The translations under genes were made by a program, and so were the position numbers. Below are positions 34,518 through 42,695 of a stretch of 64,000 bases of DNA, one piece after another. Where the stretch lies: positions 2,452,001 through 2,516,000 of the forward strand of contig NZ_CP162599.1 of the NCBI RefSeq assembly GCF_040958695.1, given 5' to 3'. The first letter of the stretch is position 1. Each line of letters begins with the position of its first letter. Origin of the DNA: Ornithinibacillus sp. 4-3 (GTDB lineage: Bacteria; Bacillota; Bacilli; Bacillales; Amphibacillaceae). The notes under the pieces were generated by a model, which saw only the letters and a list, made by a program, of their open reading frames with translations, ran no database searches and had not been told where the DNA came from.

Positions 34518-36566
34518 TTAAACAGTCTTACGATTCCAATGTCGATGTTCTGCAATAGCTTTAGTAAAATTCTTCACAAACATTGCCCCTTCTCCTGCTA
34601 CCACACCTTGACTTCCGATGAAATCATTCTCTTCTAAAAACATCATTCCGTCTTGCGAGGCACCAATTGGTTTGTAATGTTTATATGCCTCCTTTAAATA
34701 ATAAGTGGTATGCATATAAAAATCACTATTCTGACCTGCCCCTGACGCAACATAGATTGCATCATATAAGACAGGATCTGTTGTTGTAAACGTATGATTA
34801 GCCATCAATTCCTGACCAACTGTTCCCTTTAACATTCCCTGTTTCTCACTAATGATCTCATAAATAACACCATTTGTATTCAGGCCATGCAATATTTCAA
34901 TGACCTCCTTCTCATTAAAAGCATGATTTAAAATAACGCCTACTTTGCGAGTTGCAGCAGTCTTTATCGTATTCAGTTGACTTAATGAAGGAAAGGTTTT
35001 AGTTACTGGAGAATCTTGTACACCTGCTGGAGCCACTACACCAAGATTAGCAGCAATTTGAGTAGCTAAATGGATATCCACATTGGCAAACATGTTTACT
35101 ACTTGCTGGCGTACATTCATATCCTTCACATGCCCAACCTCAAAGCTAAAGGCATCGATAATATACTTTCGCTCTGGATCACTCACACTATTCCAAAAGA
35201 TTTTTGCTTGTGAAAAATGATCATTGAAGCTTGCACTCCGTTGACGTACTTTTTTACCTTCAACTTTTTCTTGATAATGTGCAAATCCACCTTGCTCTTC
35301 ACTTATAGGAGCTGGAGTATTATTTGCCATTGAATTCTTATGATAGGCTACTTTCCCCTTATTGATCGTTTGACGATGGTACCCATCACGCTGATTATTA
35401 TAGAAAGGTACGACTGGTCGATTAATAGGGATCTCATGAAAATTTGGGCCACCTAGTCGAATCAATTGTGTATCCGTATAAGAGAACAATCTCCCTTGTA
35501 ATAACGGATCATTCGAAAAATCGATTCCGGGAACAATATGTCCTGGATGAAAAGCAACTTGCTCCGTTTCAGCAAAGAAATTATCAACATTTTTATTTAA
35601 TGTCATCTTTCCAATTATTTTTACTGGAACTTCTTCTTCCGGCCAAAACTTTGTTGCATCTAAAATATCAAAATCAAAGGCAAACTCATCTTTTTCCTCA
35701 ATCATTTGCACACCTAACTCATACTCAACAAAGTTCCCCATCTCAATGGCATCATATATATCCCTGCGATGAAAGTCTGGATCCTTCCCGCTAATTTTCT
35801 GTGCTTCATCCCACACTAAAGAATGCACACCAAGTTTCGGCTTCCAATGAAGTCGTATAAAGCGGGCAACACCCTCTTTATTTACAAAGCGAAACGTATT
35901 GATACTAAAGCCCTCTACCATTCGATAACTTCTTGGAACTGCTCTAGGTGACATAAGAAACATAATTTGATTAGCTGTTTCTTGATTGTTTGCTACAAAA
36001 TCCCATAATGTATCATGAGCGGCAGTTGCTTGCGGTATTTCATTATGTGGCTCAGGCTTAATCGCGTGAACAATATCAGGAAACTTAATACCGTCCTGAA
36101 TAAAAAATACAGGATGAATGTTATTAACTAAATCATAGGTTCCCTCTTCTGTGTAAAACTTGGTCGCAAACCCTCGAACGTCCCGAACCGTGTCTGCAGA
36201 TCCTCGAGACCCTACCACTGTTGAAAAACGAACAAAGACAGGCGTCTTTTTACCCGCTTCTGATAAAAATTTTGCTTTTGTGTATTCTTCCATCGATTCG
36301 TATGCTTCAAACTCACCATGTGCAGCGAACCCGCGTGCATGCACAACACGTTCAGGAATTCGTTCATGGTCAAAGTGTGTTATCTTTTCCCGAAAATGAA
36401 AGTCCTCCATCAAAGTCGGACCCCGTTCACCAGCTGTTAAGCTTAGTTCATCTTCAGAAATTTTTAATCCCTGATTTGTTGTCATATCTTGATTCATATC
36501 ATCTACTTTAAAATTCTCCAATTGATCCTGTTTACTCTTTTCATTAATATTATCTTTTTCATGCAT
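34518..36566 (-). CDS. katE: large-subunit catalase with DJ-1-like C-terminal domain (HPII type)
   Basis: 682 residues. The core has catalytic His in PERVVHARG (76) and heme Tyr in LFSYTDTQLIRLGG near 360. Residues about 510-682 form the extra class I glutaminase/DJ-1-like domain (KVGVILNHAFNEKEVIEILHGLN), diagnostic of clade 2 large catalases. An earlier ATG at 36620 was rejected because GAAAGGG lies 8 bases before the ATG at 36566. Such catalases in bacilli are often stationary-phase or sigma-B dependent; I could not find a clear sigma-B promoter. It points toward katX. Confidence 0.92.
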   Translation of the reverse strand: MHEKDNINEKSKQDQLENFKVDDMNQDMTTNQGLKISEDELSLTAGERGPTLMEDFHFREKITHFDHERIPERVVHARGFAAHGEFEAYESMEEYTKAKFLSEAGKKTPVFVRFSTVVGSRGSADTVRDVRGFATKFYTEEGTYDLVNNIHPVFFIQDGIKFPDIVHAIKPEPHNEIPQATAAHDTLWDFVANNQETANQIMFLMSPRAVPRSYRMVEGFSINTFRFVNKEGVARFIRLHWKPKLGVHSLVWDEAQKISGKDPDFHRRDIYDAIEMGNFVEYELGVQMIEEKDEFAFDFDILDATKFWPEEEVPVKIIGKMTLNKNVDNFFAETEQVAFHPGHIVPGIDFSNDPLLQGRLFSYTDTQLIRLGGPNFHEIPINRPVVPFYNNQRDGYHRQTINKGKVAYHKNSMANNTPAPISEEQGGFAHYQEKVEGKKVRQRSASFNDHFSQAKIFWNSVSDPERKYIIDAFSFEVGHVKDMNVRQQVVNMFANVDIHLATQIAANLGVVAPAGVQDSPVTKTFPSLSQLNTIKTAATRKVGVILNHAFNEKEVIEILHGLNTNGVIYEIISEKQGMLKGTVGQELMANHTFTTTDPVLYDAIYVASGAGQNSDFYMHTTYYLKEAYKHYKPIGASQDGMMFLEENDFIGSQGVVAGEGAMFVKNFTKAIAEHRHWNRKTV

Positions 36567-36633
36567 AAGCATTTCCCTTTCATTTATGTAGTTATTACGT
36601 AACCTTTCCAAAAGAGGCAATACTATACTCGCT

Positions 36634-36688
36634 TAATAAAAAAAGAAGCCTTTCCTAAGTTAAGTAAACTTAAGGAAAAGCCTCTTTT
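36634..36688 (-). terminator. terminator of the aminotransferase gene
   Basis: On the minus strand a long imperfect stem (AAAGAGGCTTTTCCTTAAG with CTTAGGAAAGGCTTCTTT) is followed by seven T. It lies 50 bases behind the aminotransferase stop. Confidence 0.8.
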
Positions 36689-36738
36689 AAATCTCTTTAA
36701 TTTTTCTAAAATAAACTCTATCATTTGAAACTAATCTG

Positions 36739-37896
36739 TTATTTTTTTAATGAGGATAAGAAAACATCTTGTGCTGCTTTTACCCCAGCTCCACTCTCGA
36801 ATGAATAGCCAAAGTCCTGTAACCCTGCTTCCATGAGAGAAACTGCTTGAAGGATATCACTAGGGAAGCAATAGCCCATATGACCAAACCTAAAAACTTC
36901 GCCTTGAAGATGACCAAGAGCACCAGCAAGATCCAGATGATATTTTTTCTTTAAGTGTGCTAAATAAGCGGAAAGGTCCAATCCCTTAGGAGTACGGATC
37001 GCTGTTACCGTTGGTGATGCATACTCATCACTTGTTAATAATTCAATGGAAAGAGCCTTCATGGATTCTCGAACCATATTTTTCATGACTTCATGGCGTT
37101 CTACTGTTTTCGGAAATCCACCTTCCTCTTCGATTAAATCACAGACAGCAGATAATCCCATAATCAACGAAACCGTTGGTGTATTAGGGGTCATACCTTT
37201 TGCTGCCCATTCACGATAGCTTAATAAATCTAAATAATAAACTGCTGTACAGTTTGTCTCTATGACCTTCCAAGCTCTTTCACTAACAGCTAGTAAGGAA
37301 AGTCCAGGTGGAAGCATCATTGCTTTTTGTGAACCTGTTACTAAAATATCAATACCCCACCCGTCCATTTCAGCAGGAGCTCCTCCAATACAGCTAACCC
37401 CATCAACAATAAAAAGAGCATCTGAATGATCTCGTACTGCCTCTGCTAGCTGTGCGACTGGGTTTAAAATACCTGTAGAAGTTTCATTATAAGTGGCAAA
37501 AACAGCCTTGATATTGGATAAAGGTTTTAAAAAATCAATCAGATCTTCCTTCGTACAAGCTTCTCCCCACTCTTTTTCAAGCTTATGTACATGCAAGCCA
37601 TGTTTTTCACATATCGAAACAAAATAATCTCCAAAAGCACCAACTGTAACAACAACTACTTCGTCACCTGCAGAAGCCGTATTAGCTACAGCTGCTTCTA
37701 ATGCCGCCGTCCCACCTGAAGGAAGAAGCAAAATATCTTGTTTCGTTCCGAATATTGGTTTTACACGTTCTGTAGTCTCTTGGTATAGTTTGACAAATTC
37801 CTCTGAACGATGGCTAAATATATTTTGTGCCATTGCTAGTTCCACTCTTTTAGGAATTGGAGTAGGACCAGGATGTCTAAGAATATTTGAATACAT
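36739..37896 (-). CDS. class V pyridoxal-phosphate aminotransferase (alanine-glyoxylate/serine-pyruvate type)
   Basis: 385 residues. The start RHPGPTPIPKRVELAMAQNIFSHRSEEF is characteristic of alanine-glyoxylate or phosphoserine-type class V enzymes. PLP-binding elements are LLPSGGTAALEAAVAN near 56, VDGVSCIGG near 163, and the Schiff-base Lys in VTGSQKAMMLPPG near 190. GGGGAGGAG precedes the ATG. Likely roles are glyoxylate, serine or purine-derived nitrogen metabolism. It lies divergent from a BenE transporter with a 490-base gap. Confidence 0.87.
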   Translation of the reverse strand: MYSNILRHPGPTPIPKRVELAMAQNIFSHRSEEFVKLYQETTERVKPIFGTKQDILLLPSGGTAALEAAVANTASAGDEVVVVTVGAFGDYFVSICEKHGLHVHKLEKEWGEACTKEDLIDFLKPLSNIKAVFATYNETSTGILNPVAQLAEAVRDHSDALFIVDGVSCIGGAPAEMDGWGIDILVTGSQKAMMLPPGLSLLAVSERAWKVIETNCTAVYYLDLLSYREWAAKGMTPNTPTVSLIMGLSAVCDLIEEEGGFPKTVERHEVMKNMVRESMKALSIELLTSDEYASPTVTAIRTPKGLDLSAYLAHLKKKYHLDLAGALGHLQGEVFRFGHMGYCFPSDILQAVSLMEAGLQDFGYSFESGAGVKAAQDVFLSSLKK

Positions 37897-38347
37897 AATT
37901 TTTTCTCCTCCCCAAAATCATATTAATATTTTATATATTTACAGTAAAATTTTGTGCAAAACTTCTTTTTCAATTACTTTAATAAGTCTTCGTATAAAAA
38001 ACTAATTTCATTTTTAATGATTTACTAGCCAATATTGTTTAGAATCTAGCAAAATACTTATGCAAACTCTTAATTATACTAATTTTATCATTGTTCCATT
38101 GCAAAGTATAGCTTATTTCTAGGGAACAAAAGCACGGATCACCCTTATAACCAATGCTTCTTGCAAGTTAGAGTTGTAGGAAATACTAGCAAATGCTTTC
38201 TCATTCTCTGCTTAGTCGTTAAAATAATTTGCGTAAATGTAATATTTTTTAACACTATGCTAAACAACCCCTTCTTCTGGTATACTCTTGTTGTGCCCTA
38301 ATTTTAGAAAAATTATATAATAAACTTTTTAAATTCTCTTTTATACA
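37897..38347. other. long AT-rich intergenic stretch without a recognised gene
   Basis: About 450 bases between the divergent aminotransferase and BenE genes. No frame with a ribosome site, no clear riboswitch core and no strong hairpin were seen. It may hold promoters or operators for both genes; a BenE promoter follows at 38348. Confidence 0.5.
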
Positions 38348-38376
38348 TTTACAAAAAGCTTTATAAGTTCTATCAT
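38348..38376 (+). promoter_or_regulatory. predicted promoter of the benE gene
   Basis: TTTACA (38348-38353), a 17-base spacer and TATCAT (38371-38376). Its start would be near 38383, so the ATG at 38389 would be almost leaderless; this supports a later start codon. Confidence 0.65.
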
Positions 38377-38406
38377 ATTTTTAGTACAATGCGGATGGTG
38401 AAATTA

Positions 38407-39606
38407 TTGAATAACTCATGGAAGCAAATTCGTAGTAATTTAACAAACCAAACCTTCAGTGCTGGTCTAGTAGCTGCTATTTTTGGCTTTACTGGACCGG
38501 CTCTAATTGTTATTGATGCAGCAAATAGTGGTGGGCTTAGTCATAATGAATTGATTAGCTGGATATTTTCCATCTATGTTTTCGGAGGCTTATTTAGTCT
38601 ATTTATGTCCATTAAATATCGGCAACCAATTATCGGCGCCTATTCTATTGCAGGTGCCGTATTAATTGCAGGCACAATCACTGTTTTTCCATTTCAGGAT
38701 ATTATTGGTGCCTATGTAATAGCTCACACATTAGTGTTTATCTTTAGCATTACAGGATTAGTTGATAAAATCATGAAGTACATTCCAACGGAAATTGTGA
38801 TGGCAATGATTGTTGGTGTATTAATTCACTTTGCTATAGAAATGATTCAAGTAATAGAAGTTTCACCATTCATTACTTTAACAACGATTACAGCATTCCT
38901 TTTATCTACAAGACTTTTAAAGAAAGTCTCTCCTGTACTAATCGCTTTGATTGTTGCCATCATTGCAATATCTATTACAGGTGATTTTCAACTTGCTGGA
39001 ATTGAAAGTTCTTTTGTTCTACCATCATTAATCTTCCCTACTTTTAGTTGGGGAGCAATACTTTCTGTTAGTATTCCACTTGCATTAATCATTATCTGTG
39101 TAGAAAATGCTCAAGCAATAAGTATTTTAAAGGGCGCTGGATATCAAGCACCTAATAAAGCGATTTCTAGAAATGGATCTTTATTTAGTCTTGTTGCAGT
39201 ATTTTTCGGTGCACATTCGATTAATGTAGCTGGACCAATGACAGCCATTTGTACACCTGAAGAAGTGGGGACAAAAGAAGGGCGTTTTACAGCGGGAGTT
39301 TTTAATGGAGTATTCATGATTACTTTTGGTTTGCTGTCATCCCTCATCATTCCTTTTATTCTAGCAATGCCTGGATTGATTTTAACATTGATTGCTAGTT
39401 TAGCTATGTTAGGTGTAATGATGACTGCATTAAAAAGTGCATTCTCCAGCAATTCTTTTCAAATGAGTGCCTTTTTTGCATTAATCATCGGAATGTCAGG
39501 AATTAGCTTTTATAATATTAGCGCACCTCTTTGGGCTATTTTAGGAAGCTTATTTGTCGCATTTATTGTTGAAAAAGAACATTTTGTTAAGAGAGTTTAT
39601 TTGTAG
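38407..39606 (+). CDS. BenE family benzoate/H+ symporter-like membrane protein
   Basis: 399 residues, about 11-12 membrane helices. Family features: SAGLVAAIFGFTGPALIVIDAA near 15-36, the GAYSIAGAVLIAG segment, and NGSLFSLVAVFFGAHSINVAGPMTAICT near 258-285. BenE proteins import benzoate or other small hydrophobic compounds with protons; the true substrate here is unknown. An ATG exists at 38389, but the predicted promoter leaves it only about 6 bases of leader. GGATGGTG lies 6 bases before the TTG at 38407, which I favour. No catabolic genes for benzoate are adjacent. Confidence 0.8.
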   Translation: MNNSWKQIRSNLTNQTFSAGLVAAIFGFTGPALIVIDAANSGGLSHNELISWIFSIYVFGGLFSLFMSIKYRQPIIGAYSIAGAVLIAGTITVFPFQDIIGAYVIAHTLVFIFSITGLVDKIMKYIPTEIVMAMIVGVLIHFAIEMIQVIEVSPFITLTTITAFLLSTRLLKKVSPVLIALIVAIIAISITGDFQLAGIESSFVLPSLIFPTFSWGAILSVSIPLALIIICVENAQAISILKGAGYQAPNKAISRNGSLFSLVAVFFGAHSINVAGPMTAICTPEEVGTKEGRFTAGVFNGVFMITFGLLSSLIIPFILAMPGLILTLIASLAMLGVMMTALKSAFSSNSFQMSAFFALIIGMSGISFYNISAPLWAILGSLFVAFIVEKEHFVKRVYL

Positions 39607-39663
39607 GATTTCTTTAGTTTTATTGTTATCAGAAATCTATTTGATCTTTTATAAAGAAGAATA

Positions 39664-39703
39664 TAAAAAATCTGGCTCTAATTTATAGAACCAGATTTTT
39701 TTC
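39664..39703. terminator. bidirectional terminator between benE and the DUF2207 gene
   Basis: AAAAAATCTGG and CCAGATTTTTTT are separated by an AT-rich loop that includes a further CTCTA/TAGAA pairing, with T runs on both strands. Confidence 0.85.
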
Positions 39704-39704
39704 T

Positions 39705-41375
39705 TTAAAAGGCGCCTGAACCTCCGCCTCCACCACCAGTTCCTCCTCCGCTTGAGGAACTGCCACTACTACTTGAAGACTGACTTGTCACCTGTTCAGC
39801 ATGAGTGAATGAATGTTGCACTCCACCACTATTCATAATTAAGAGATAAGTTAATGAGGAATCATTAGCTGATGAGGATAATTCGAATTTTGAAATCAGT
39901 TCCTTCATCTGCTTATTATTCATCCCCATACTAAATAAATAGGCACGTGCCTTTTCATCTTCTGTCATTCTTGGAACTTCTGTTGCTGAAAGATTTTCAA
40001 ATCGTTTCGCAAAATCTTGCCAGCTTAATTTGATTAACATTCCCTGTTCCGTTAATGGGTAATAACCAATGATGTATCCAAGAATAGCTAGGTTAGAAAC
40101 AAATCCAGCAACAATCATAAGTATTGGCAGTTCATAGACAATCGTAAATACACTTAATGCGGTAGAACATAACCATACAGCAAATAGAATCAAACGTAAT
40201 CCTTTAATGGATTCATATACTGGAACTTTCTTTAATTCGCCATTTATCCCCTTGTGCCAGTTGGTCATCTGTTTATAGTATTCTTTATGATTTTTCTTAT
40301 CATCTATATATGTCTTCATGTCATCTAGGTTGAAAATACGATTTTCTCCAACTGTGTAAAATAACCATTGGATTAACTCTTTCTCATGTTCTAATAAATC
40401 ATTCTGATGAATCAGTTTGTACTGCTCTTGATCCTGCTCTACATTACCCCTACGTACAAAATCAAGTAATGCTATACCAACCAATCCAGATGTTGTTTTT
40501 CTTAACAACAAGATTGTAGCAGCTAACGATAGATGCTCTCGTGGTACAAACGATGTACGCTCAGAAATCATTCGAAGCACATAATTTTTTCTTTCTTTTT
40601 TCTTTCGATAGGCTGTAAAGTATAGAAAAATCATTAAAGCAATCGTACTAATAATAAAAATCATTGCAATATTTTGCACCACATTTTGCTTCTCCGCAAA
40701 TGCTATCTCTTCGTCATGCAATTGTTTTTGCTCAGATTTTATTATTCTTGCAAGAGAAATATCACTAGTCTTTTCTACACCTGTAAATAATTCAGATGGA
40801 TAGGCAACTCGAATATCTCCCTTATTTCCACTTGGTACTTTACCTAATTGAAAGCTTACAACACCTTCACCATCTATCGAATCTGTATCATAAGCTGAAT
40901 CATATCCTAAAGCCAACACGTCATCCGTTGGTTGAGGAGGATGAACAGCAATTTCCATGTTTAAATAATCTGCTTCATTACGATCATCAAAGAATGGCCA
41001 ATAAAAATCTGTCATATCTCCGTGTTTTACTAATGCATCACGAATCGTATATTGTAATTCTACTTTGATGGTCTCATCTTCACCACTACGAAAAATTTTA
41101 TATAAATTACCTTCTTTAGTAGTTGATAAAGTCTGACCGTTTTCAGTTGCAGACAAACGGTCAATACTCGTTCCCGTTTTTGGATAAATTGTACGAGTTA
41201 TCCCATTAAATTCTCCATCAAATTCATATGTAAATTGTTCCACTACATGTACTTCACCATCTGCTTGTAAATAAGCATTAATTTCTGCATCTGTTATCTC
41301 AAAATCAACTGCAAAAGCGTGTAGCGGAAACAGAAAACAAAAAATTAATGTAAGTACAATAATAAATTTTTTCAT
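39705..41375 (-). CDS. DUF2207 domain membrane protein
   Basis: 556 residues. Residues 1-22 are a signal peptide (KKFIIVLTLIFCFLFPLHAFA). Residues about 23-195 are the extracellular DUF2207 domain (DVHVVEQFTYEFDGEFNGITRTIYP-like start, then RDALVKHGDMTDFYWPFFDD). Membrane segments lie near 236-256 and 395-440. The C-terminus is a low-complexity SSSGSSSSGGGTGGGGGGSG tail ending in AF, as often seen in this family. CAGGAGAG precedes the ATG. Function is unknown. Confidence 0.88.
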   Translation of the reverse strand: MKKFIIVLTLIFCFLFPLHAFAVDFEITDAEINAYLQADGEVHVVEQFTYEFDGEFNGITRTIYPKTGTSIDRLSATENGQTLSTTKEGNLYKIFRSGEDETIKVELQYTIRDALVKHGDMTDFYWPFFDDRNEADYLNMEIAVHPPQPTDDVLALGYDSAYDTDSIDGEGVVSFQLGKVPSGNKGDIRVAYPSELFTGVEKTSDISLARIIKSEQKQLHDEEIAFAEKQNVVQNIAMIFIISTIALMIFLYFTAYRKKKERKNYVLRMISERTSFVPREHLSLAATILLLRKTTSGLVGIALLDFVRRGNVEQDQEQYKLIHQNDLLEHEKELIQWLFYTVGENRIFNLDDMKTYIDDKKNHKEYYKQMTNWHKGINGELKKVPVYESIKGLRLILFAVWLCSTALSVFTIVYELPILMIVAGFVSNLAILGYIIGYYPLTEQGMLIKLSWQDFAKRFENLSATEVPRMTEDEKARAYLFSMGMNNKQMKELISKFELSSSANDSSLTYLLIMNSGGVQHSFTHAEQVTSQSSSSSGSSSSGGGTGGGGGGSGAF

Positions 41376-41496
41376 TGATATCTCTCCTGATTAAAGTATC
41401 AATTAAGCTTCCCGTATATTTTCATCTGCGGGAAGCTCTAACTGTTTTATCCTTATTCAGCAGAAATCCTGCTAGACAAAGACAAACATTTTACTT

Positions 41497-42489
41497 TTAT
41501 AACAGTTCCCTTGCTAATAAACGATAAACATTTAAACGCTTTTCTTGTGCATGTGGGATACTGACAATCATTGTTTCGTCAAATCCATATTTTTCCTGAT
41601 CGGCTTGGAGTTTTTCTGCAACCTGTTTGACATCTCCAACAATATGTATTTTTCGATTCTCTTCTATCATCATTTTATCTAATTCTGTAAGTGGATAATC
41701 TTTCGCTTCCTCAGGCGTTAAAAACGGAATAATATGCCCTCTTGCAAATTCTAATCTCCATAAGTCTTGAGGTTTTGCTTCATATTCGGCTTCTTCCTTT
41801 GTCTCTGCAGTTGTCACCATATAAGAAACATTAATCATTGGTTTTTCCATAAAAGCGGAAGGCTTGAAGCTCTGCTTGTAAATGTCTAATGTTTCCTTCG
41901 TCAGCTCTCCATTGAAAAATTGCGCAAAGGAATAACCAACCCCTCTTTCTCCTGCTTCCAGTGCACTATTCCCTGTCGATCCTAGTAGCCATGGCTCAGG
42001 TAACACAACTTTTTGGGGAGCTGCGATTGTCTTAGCATAAAGCATATTATTTGGAGTTTCATCATTTAATAATTGTAATGTCGTTTCAAATCGCCCATAC
42101 ATATTGGTAATATCCGGCTGGCGACCTTGCGATAATGCATAAACAGCATATTGATCGCCACCAGGAGCACGCCCAACACCAAAATCAATTCTACCCGGTG
42201 CAAGTGCACTCAATGTTTTAAATACTTCTGCCATTTTCAAAGGAGAATAATGCATCATCATTACTCCACCAGTACCAACACGAATCTGCTTTGTTTTTCC
42301 AGCAATATAAGCTGCAGACACCTCTGGCGCTGAGCTTACAAAGCTGTCTGCTCCATGATGCTCTGCCATCCAAAAACGGTGATAGCCTAATTCATCACCT
42401 AATAAAGCTAATTCTTCAGCTTTTTTCAAAGCATCTGCCGGCTGATTTCCACTTGTTACAGGTGCTTGATCTAATATACTTAATTTCAT
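41497..42489 (-). CDS. LLM-class flavin-dependent oxidoreductase (YhbW-like)
   Basis: 330 residues. It begins MKLSILDQAPVTSGNQPADALKKAEELALLGDELGYHRFWMAEHHG, the luciferase-like start whose AEHH motif is typical of the MsnO8/YhbW group. Also visible are IRVGTGGVMMMHYSPLKMAEVFKTL and APGRIDFGVGRAPGGD. The PEPWLLGSTGNSALEAGERGVGYSF block binds flavin. GGAGAGGG is 9 bases before the ATG at 42489; the longer TTG version was rejected. Substrate unknown; no FMN reductase adjoins. Confidence 0.87.
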   Translation of the reverse strand: MKLSILDQAPVTSGNQPADALKKAEELALLGDELGYHRFWMAEHHGADSFVSSAPEVSAAYIAGKTKQIRVGTGGVMMMHYSPLKMAEVFKTLSALAPGRIDFGVGRAPGGDQYAVYALSQGRQPDITNMYGRFETTLQLLNDETPNNMLYAKTIAAPQKVVLPEPWLLGSTGNSALEAGERGVGYSFAQFFNGELTKETLDIYKQSFKPSAFMEKPMINVSYMVTTAETKEEAEYEAKPQDLWRLEFARGHIIPFLTPEEAKDYPLTELDKMMIEENRKIHIVGDVKQVAEKLQADQEKYGFDETMIVSIPHAQEKRLNVYRLLARELL

Positions 42490-42658
42490 AAACAATAACC
42501 CTCTCCAATTAAAATCGTAATTTATCTAAAAGTGAATAAATCACCTACTGTGTTAATTACTCTTCTAATTGTATCAAATATTCTGTACCCGTAAATAAAG
42601 AATATCTGCTGGGCTATTTAATTATTCTCTTCTTAAAATCATTTTCTAGAATAACAAC

Positions 42659-42692
42659 AAAATCCTGCTCTCAGATGAGAACAGGATTTTGC
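42659..42692 (-). terminator. terminator of the siderophore-uptake operon
   Basis: AAAATCCTGCTCTCA (42659-42673) and GAGAACAGGATTTT (42677-42690) form a strong stem with a 3-base loop, with a T-rich side downstream on the minus strand. It is 5 bases behind the permease gene. Confidence 0.8.
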
Positions 42693-42695
42693 TCA

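Noticed and set aside
37897..38347. riboswitch or T-box before the aminotransferase or benE gene
   Set aside because: I looked for conserved cores (purine, glycine, T-box GGTGG/antiterminator) and saw none.
42659..42692. attenuator for the LLM gene at 41497
   Set aside because: It lies directly behind the permease stop and far before the next gene, which has its own spacing; an ordinary terminator suffices.
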